Shown here: piece by piece, positions 5,312 to 6,722 of the stretch
How the letters are laid out: the number at the start of each line of letters is the position of its first letter
How positions within the stretch are numbered: the first letter of the stretch is position 1
Assembly (NCBI GenBank): GCA_018826025.1
Contig: JAHKAK010000106.1
Location: forward strand, 1-6,722
Length of the DNA stretch: 6,722 bases
Source: Patescibacteria group bacterium
GTDB lineage: Bacteria > Patescibacteriota > Minisyncoccia > Portnoybacterales > GWB1-42-6
Direction of reading: 5' to 3'
The notes under the pieces: model-generated
The model's database searches: none
What the model was told of the DNA's origin: nothing
The model's input: the letters and a program-made list of their open reading frames with translations, nothing else
Program-made: the position numbers and the translations under genes

Positions 5312-5339
5312 TTGCGTGGCTTTTTGGTTGTGGTAAAAT
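5312..5339 (+). promoter_or_regulatory. Extended -10 promoter, second leaderless start
   Basis: TGG followed by TAAAAT (5334-5339) gives an extended -10. TTGCGT (5312-5317) sits 16 bases upstream as a partial -35. The expected transcription start, seven bases after the -10, is the A of the ATG at 5346. No Shine-Dalgarno precedes that ATG. Confidence 0.6.
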
Positions 5340-5345
5340 GGGGCT

Positions 5346-5708
5346 ATGAAAAAACAACGCAAAAAAATTACCATGGATGTTTTGGCTGGAATGGTGCAGC
5401 GAGGCTTTGCGGAAACGGCGAGGAGGGTTGATTTAGTTGCTATTAAGAAAGACGTAGGCGTCTTAAGAAGTGATGTGATGGTTCTGAAAGCAGATGTTTA
5501 CACCTTGAAAGAAGATGTCGCGTCTATTAAAACGGATATGAATTCTCTCAAAGAAGATTTTAGCAAACTTCTTAACAGCTTGGACAAGGTTGCCAAGCAA
5601 TACGCGGATTATTTGGAAGAGAGAAAAGTACGCGACGCGGAAATTAATCGTTTGAAAAGATGGGTTGAGCAAATTGCTCAAAAAGTAGGCGTGGAATTGG
5701 TGGATTAA
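5346..5708 (+). CDS. Small coiled-coil protein of unknown function
   Basis: A 120-residue soluble protein with no signal peptide or membrane segment. The basic N-terminus leads into ITMDVLAGMVQRGFAET (8-24), which resembles the opening of small coiled-coil proteins I recall as common in Patescibacteria. From residue 29 to about 77 there are seven consecutive heptads. Each starts with Asp (29, 36, 43, 50, 57, 64, 71), has a hydrophobic residue next to it and another three further on, as in DVMVLKA-DVYTLKE-DVASIKT. A less regular helix (80-114) with a Tyr/Glu/Arg-rich stretch follows, ending GVELVD. A parallel dimer or trimer is likely. It forms its own transcription unit, with an extended -10 promoter on its start codon and a terminator after it. 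No enzymatic motif is visible, and the function is unknown. Confidence 0.8.
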   Translation: MKKQRKKITMDVLAGMVQRGFAETARRVDLVAIKKDVGVLRSDVMVLKADVYTLKEDVASIKTDMNSLKEDFSKLLNSLDKVAKQYADYLEERKVRDAEINRLKRWVEQIAQKVGVELVD

Positions 5709-5742
5709 AATTAAGGCACAGCTATTAGCAGAGGACAATTTT

Positions 5743-5767
5743 AAGCCCCGCTCAGCGCGGGGTTTTT
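5743..5767 (+). terminator. Intrinsic terminator after the coiled-coil gene
   Basis: CCCCGC (5746-5751) and GCGGGG (5757-5762) form a stem over a TCAGC loop, with flanking AA/TT pairs and then TTTTTGGTTTTTGG. It closes the unit that began at 5346, about 35 bases after its stop codon. Confidence 0.85.
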
Positions 5768-5785
5768 GGTTTTTGGCGATTGACA

Positions 5786-5814
5786 TTGACATATCTTACG
5801 ATAAGGTGTATACT
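5786..5814 (+). promoter_or_regulatory. Strong sigma70-type promoter of the 153-residue orphan
   Basis: A perfect TTGACA (5786-5791), 17 bases of spacer and TATACT (5809-5814) form a near-consensus promoter. A second perfect hexamer, TATAAT (5815-5820), abuts it but is 23 bases from this -35, so it is less likely to be the one used. Another TTGACA overlaps at 5780-5785. Transcription would start at about 5821. Confidence 0.75.
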
Positions 5815-5820
5815 TATAAT

Positions 5821-5875
5821 GTACCTAAAATAAGGCGGTCGTATGCCATAAATACGGCAAAATGGAGGTGATTCC
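5821..5875 (+). promoter_or_regulatory. 5' leader with full Shine-Dalgarno and small hairpin
   Basis: GGAGGTGAT (5864-5872) is a nine-base match to the 16S 3'-end complement, with GGAGG seven bases from the ATG. This is the only strong Shine-Dalgarno in the window. Upstream, CGTAT (5840-5844) and ATACG (5852-5856) can pair over a seven-base loop; alternatively TGCC (5844-5847) pairs with GGCA (5856-5859). The hairpin ends eight bases or so before the Shine-Dalgarno and leaves it free. Confidence 0.7.
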
Positions 5876-6337
5876 ATGAAAATGAGACTAAGCTGGTGTG
5901 GTAAAAAACTCGGACCCAAAGATGTTTTAAAGGCGTGCGCATTTGGGAGCTCGGAAAGGTTTAAGGGGGTGGCACGAGGGATAAGCTGGAAAAGGTACGA
6001 GGGAAAGGAAGGTGTGGACGAAGCGACTAATTACATTTTCATTCAAGTGAAAGAAGCAGATTGTATATTGCCTATTTTGCTTGCTGATAGAATCATCAAG
6101 GTCGCAGAAGAGTTTAAATTCAATGATCGTCTTATAGTCGTGGGTCACCCCGAGATCATTTTTGAGGAAGGCGACTCGCTCGAGACGGCCGAGAAGTTCA
6201 TTAATATGCTACTCTCGGATCGCTATTCTTTCAGGCTGTGGGTGAAAATTATCGCGGCGCGCCTGAAAAATACGCGGAGCCTTTTCGCCAATAAGGAGAT
6301 AGGCAATATCAGAAAAACGCTCGAGAAGTCTTTCTGA
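5876..6337 (+). CDS. Hypothetical protein, 153 residues, unrecognised
   Basis: I do not recognise this family. The start is secure: a perfect Shine-Dalgarno and near-consensus promoter precede the ATG. The protein opens MKMRLSWCGKKLGPKDVLKA, followed by a Gly/Arg/Lys-rich stretch (about 24-46) and an alternating hydrophobic segment NYIFIQVKEADCILPILLAD (52-71) that looks like beta strand then helix. Next comes FNDRLIVVGHPEIIFEEGDS (82-101), which could be another strand-loop unit. The last third is helical and basic (KIIAARLKNTRSLF, 124-137). No signal peptide, membrane helix or known catalytic motif is evident; the two cysteines near the start and the one at 63 do not form a zinc site. The small alpha/beta fold is inferred. 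It has its own promoter and terminator and sits between rpsP and khpA. Its signals predict higher expression than its neighbours. Confidence 0.75.
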   Translation: MKMRLSWCGKKLGPKDVLKACAFGSSERFKGVARGISWKRYEGKEGVDEATNYIFIQVKEADCILPILLADRIIKVAEEFKFNDRLIVVGHPEIIFEEGDSLETAEKFINMLLSDRYSFRLWVKIIAARLKNTRSLFANKEIGNIRKTLEKSF

Positions 6338-6362
6338 GGCATTTCCATACAGTTTTAGTACC

Positions 6363-6392
6363 AAAGGCGGACAAACCAATGTCCGCTTTTTT
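6363..6392 (+). terminator. Intrinsic terminator after the orphan gene
   Basis: GCGGACA (6367-6373) pairs exactly with TGTCCGC (6380-6386) over the loop AACCAA. AAAG before and a run of six Ts after extend and complete it. It is a textbook terminator, about 30 bases after the stop codon. Confidence 0.92.
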
Positions 6393-6397
6393 ATTTA

Positions 6398-6426
6398 TTG
6401 ACACAATTTTCCGCCAATGCTATATT
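6398..6426 (+). promoter_or_regulatory. Promoter of khpA
   Basis: A perfect TTGACA (6398-6403), exactly 17 bases of spacer, then TATATT (6421-6426) preceded by TGC, so it is both a full -35/-10 and an extended -10 promoter. Transcription would start near 6433, leaving a leader of about 78 bases. It lies immediately after the preceding terminator, so khpA and anything downstream start a new unit. Confidence 0.82.
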
Positions 6427-6432
6427 GTGGAT

Positions 6433-6510
6433 AATAGTAGACAAGGGTGAGCTTTGGCAATCCCGAGGTCGGCTACTACTTTAAAAAACTTAAATTATAG
6501 TAAGAAAGAT
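6433..6510 (+). promoter_or_regulatory. Structured 5' leader of khpA
   Basis: TAGTAG (6435-6440) and CTACTA (6473-6478) are perfect inverted copies that close a 32-base loop. Inside, GGG (6445-6447) can pair with CCC (6462-6464); alternatively AGC (6450-6452) and TTTGG pair with CCGAG and GCT (6472-6474), which competes with the outer stem. An A-rich single-stranded stretch follows up to the ATG, with only a weak GAAAG as a possible ribosome site. It matches no riboswitch class that I can recognise. A role in regulation is possible but not shown. Confidence 0.45.
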
Positions 6511-6722
6511 ATGGCTAAATATCAGGACCAGGAGTTTGTGGAGTATGTTATCAAGAGCTTGGTTGATCACCCGGATGAGGTGGCAACCGACCGGAAAATT
6601 GACGAAATGGGAGTATTGTTGACTCTCAAAGTCAATCCGCAGGACATGGGGCAGGTTATTGGCCGCCAAGGCGGCACTGCTCGCTCCATTCGGACTCTCT
6701 TGAGGGTTATCGGCGCCAAAAA
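6511..6722 (+). CDS. khpA: KH-domain RNA-binding protein KhpA (YlqC family), 3'-partial
   Basis: KhpA is a small single-KH-domain protein that binds RNA, often paired with KhpB/Jag, and influences cell division and envelope growth in Gram-positive bacteria. The 70 residues present cover nearly a whole protein (the usual length is about 75-85) before the window ends. The N-terminus DQEFVEYVIKSLVDHPDEV (6-24) is typical of the family. After a beta strand (GVLLTLKVNPQDMG) comes the RNA-binding GxxG loop, Gly51-Arg-Gln-Gly54, within VIGRQGGTARSIRTLLRVIG (49-68). The ATG at 6511 fits the family start. In Bacillus-like genomes this gene directly follows rpsP and precedes rimM and trmD; here it follows after two inserted genes and has its own strong promoter. 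Confidence 0.93.
   Translation, partial: MAKYQDQEFVEYVIKSLVDHPDEVATDRKIDEMGVLLTLKVNPQDMGQVIGRQGGTARSIRTLLRVIGAK

Noticed and set aside
5843..5851. Two-codon upstream ORF (ATG CCA TAA) in the leader of the gene at 5876
   Set aside because: No Shine-Dalgarno precedes it, and such a short ORF is expected by chance.

Overview
The window reads as a chromosomal segment of a small-genome bacterium, most likely of the Patescibacteria/CPR (Parcubacteria-like) type. That placement is inferred. It rests on short housekeeping genes, mostly starting without a Shine-Dalgarno sequence, on mixed leaderless and SD-led starts, on a lone TPR-tailed membrane protein, and on gaps packed with palindromic repeats. 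All genes are on the + strand. TGA ends one gene (position 6337) and no in-frame TGA is needed, so the standard code is enough.

Layout. Positions 1-540 hold the 3' part of rnhB (RNase HII), entering from outside the window with a palindromic repeat lying in its open frame. Positions 568-2592 encode a large polytopic membrane protein (GT-C glycosyltransferase-like) with C-terminal TPRs and an apparently leaderless promoter. Next come four translation/RNA genes: rpmF (L32), nusB, rnc (RNase III) and rpsP (S16). Two small genes of unknown function follow, at 5346-5708 (heptad coiled coil) and 5876-6337 (orphan). Each has its own promoter and is closed by an intrinsic terminator. The window ends inside khpA, a KH-domain RNA-binding protein.

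The most striking content is between the genes. Nearly every gap from rnhB to rpsP, and the one after rpsP, carries a palindromic element. Two elements (about 2587-2755 and 3561-3760) share a multi-hairpin plan that can fold as a cloverleaf. Their flanking hairpins differ in sequence but keep pairing through compensatory changes. The second carries a nested 36-bp insertion bounded by TACATT direct repeats. Simpler relatives lie at 5134-5203 and, as a half copy, at 4472-4499; a more diverged one lies in frame inside rnhB. Unrelated long hairpins fill 3020-3109 and 4511-4617.

Together the genes serve RNA-DNA hybrid removal (rnhB), rRNA transcription and processing (nusB, rnc), ribosome assembly (rpmF, rpsP) and RNA binding (khpA). 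Large RNA stems directly upstream of rnc make RNase III cleavage of its own leader plausible but untested.
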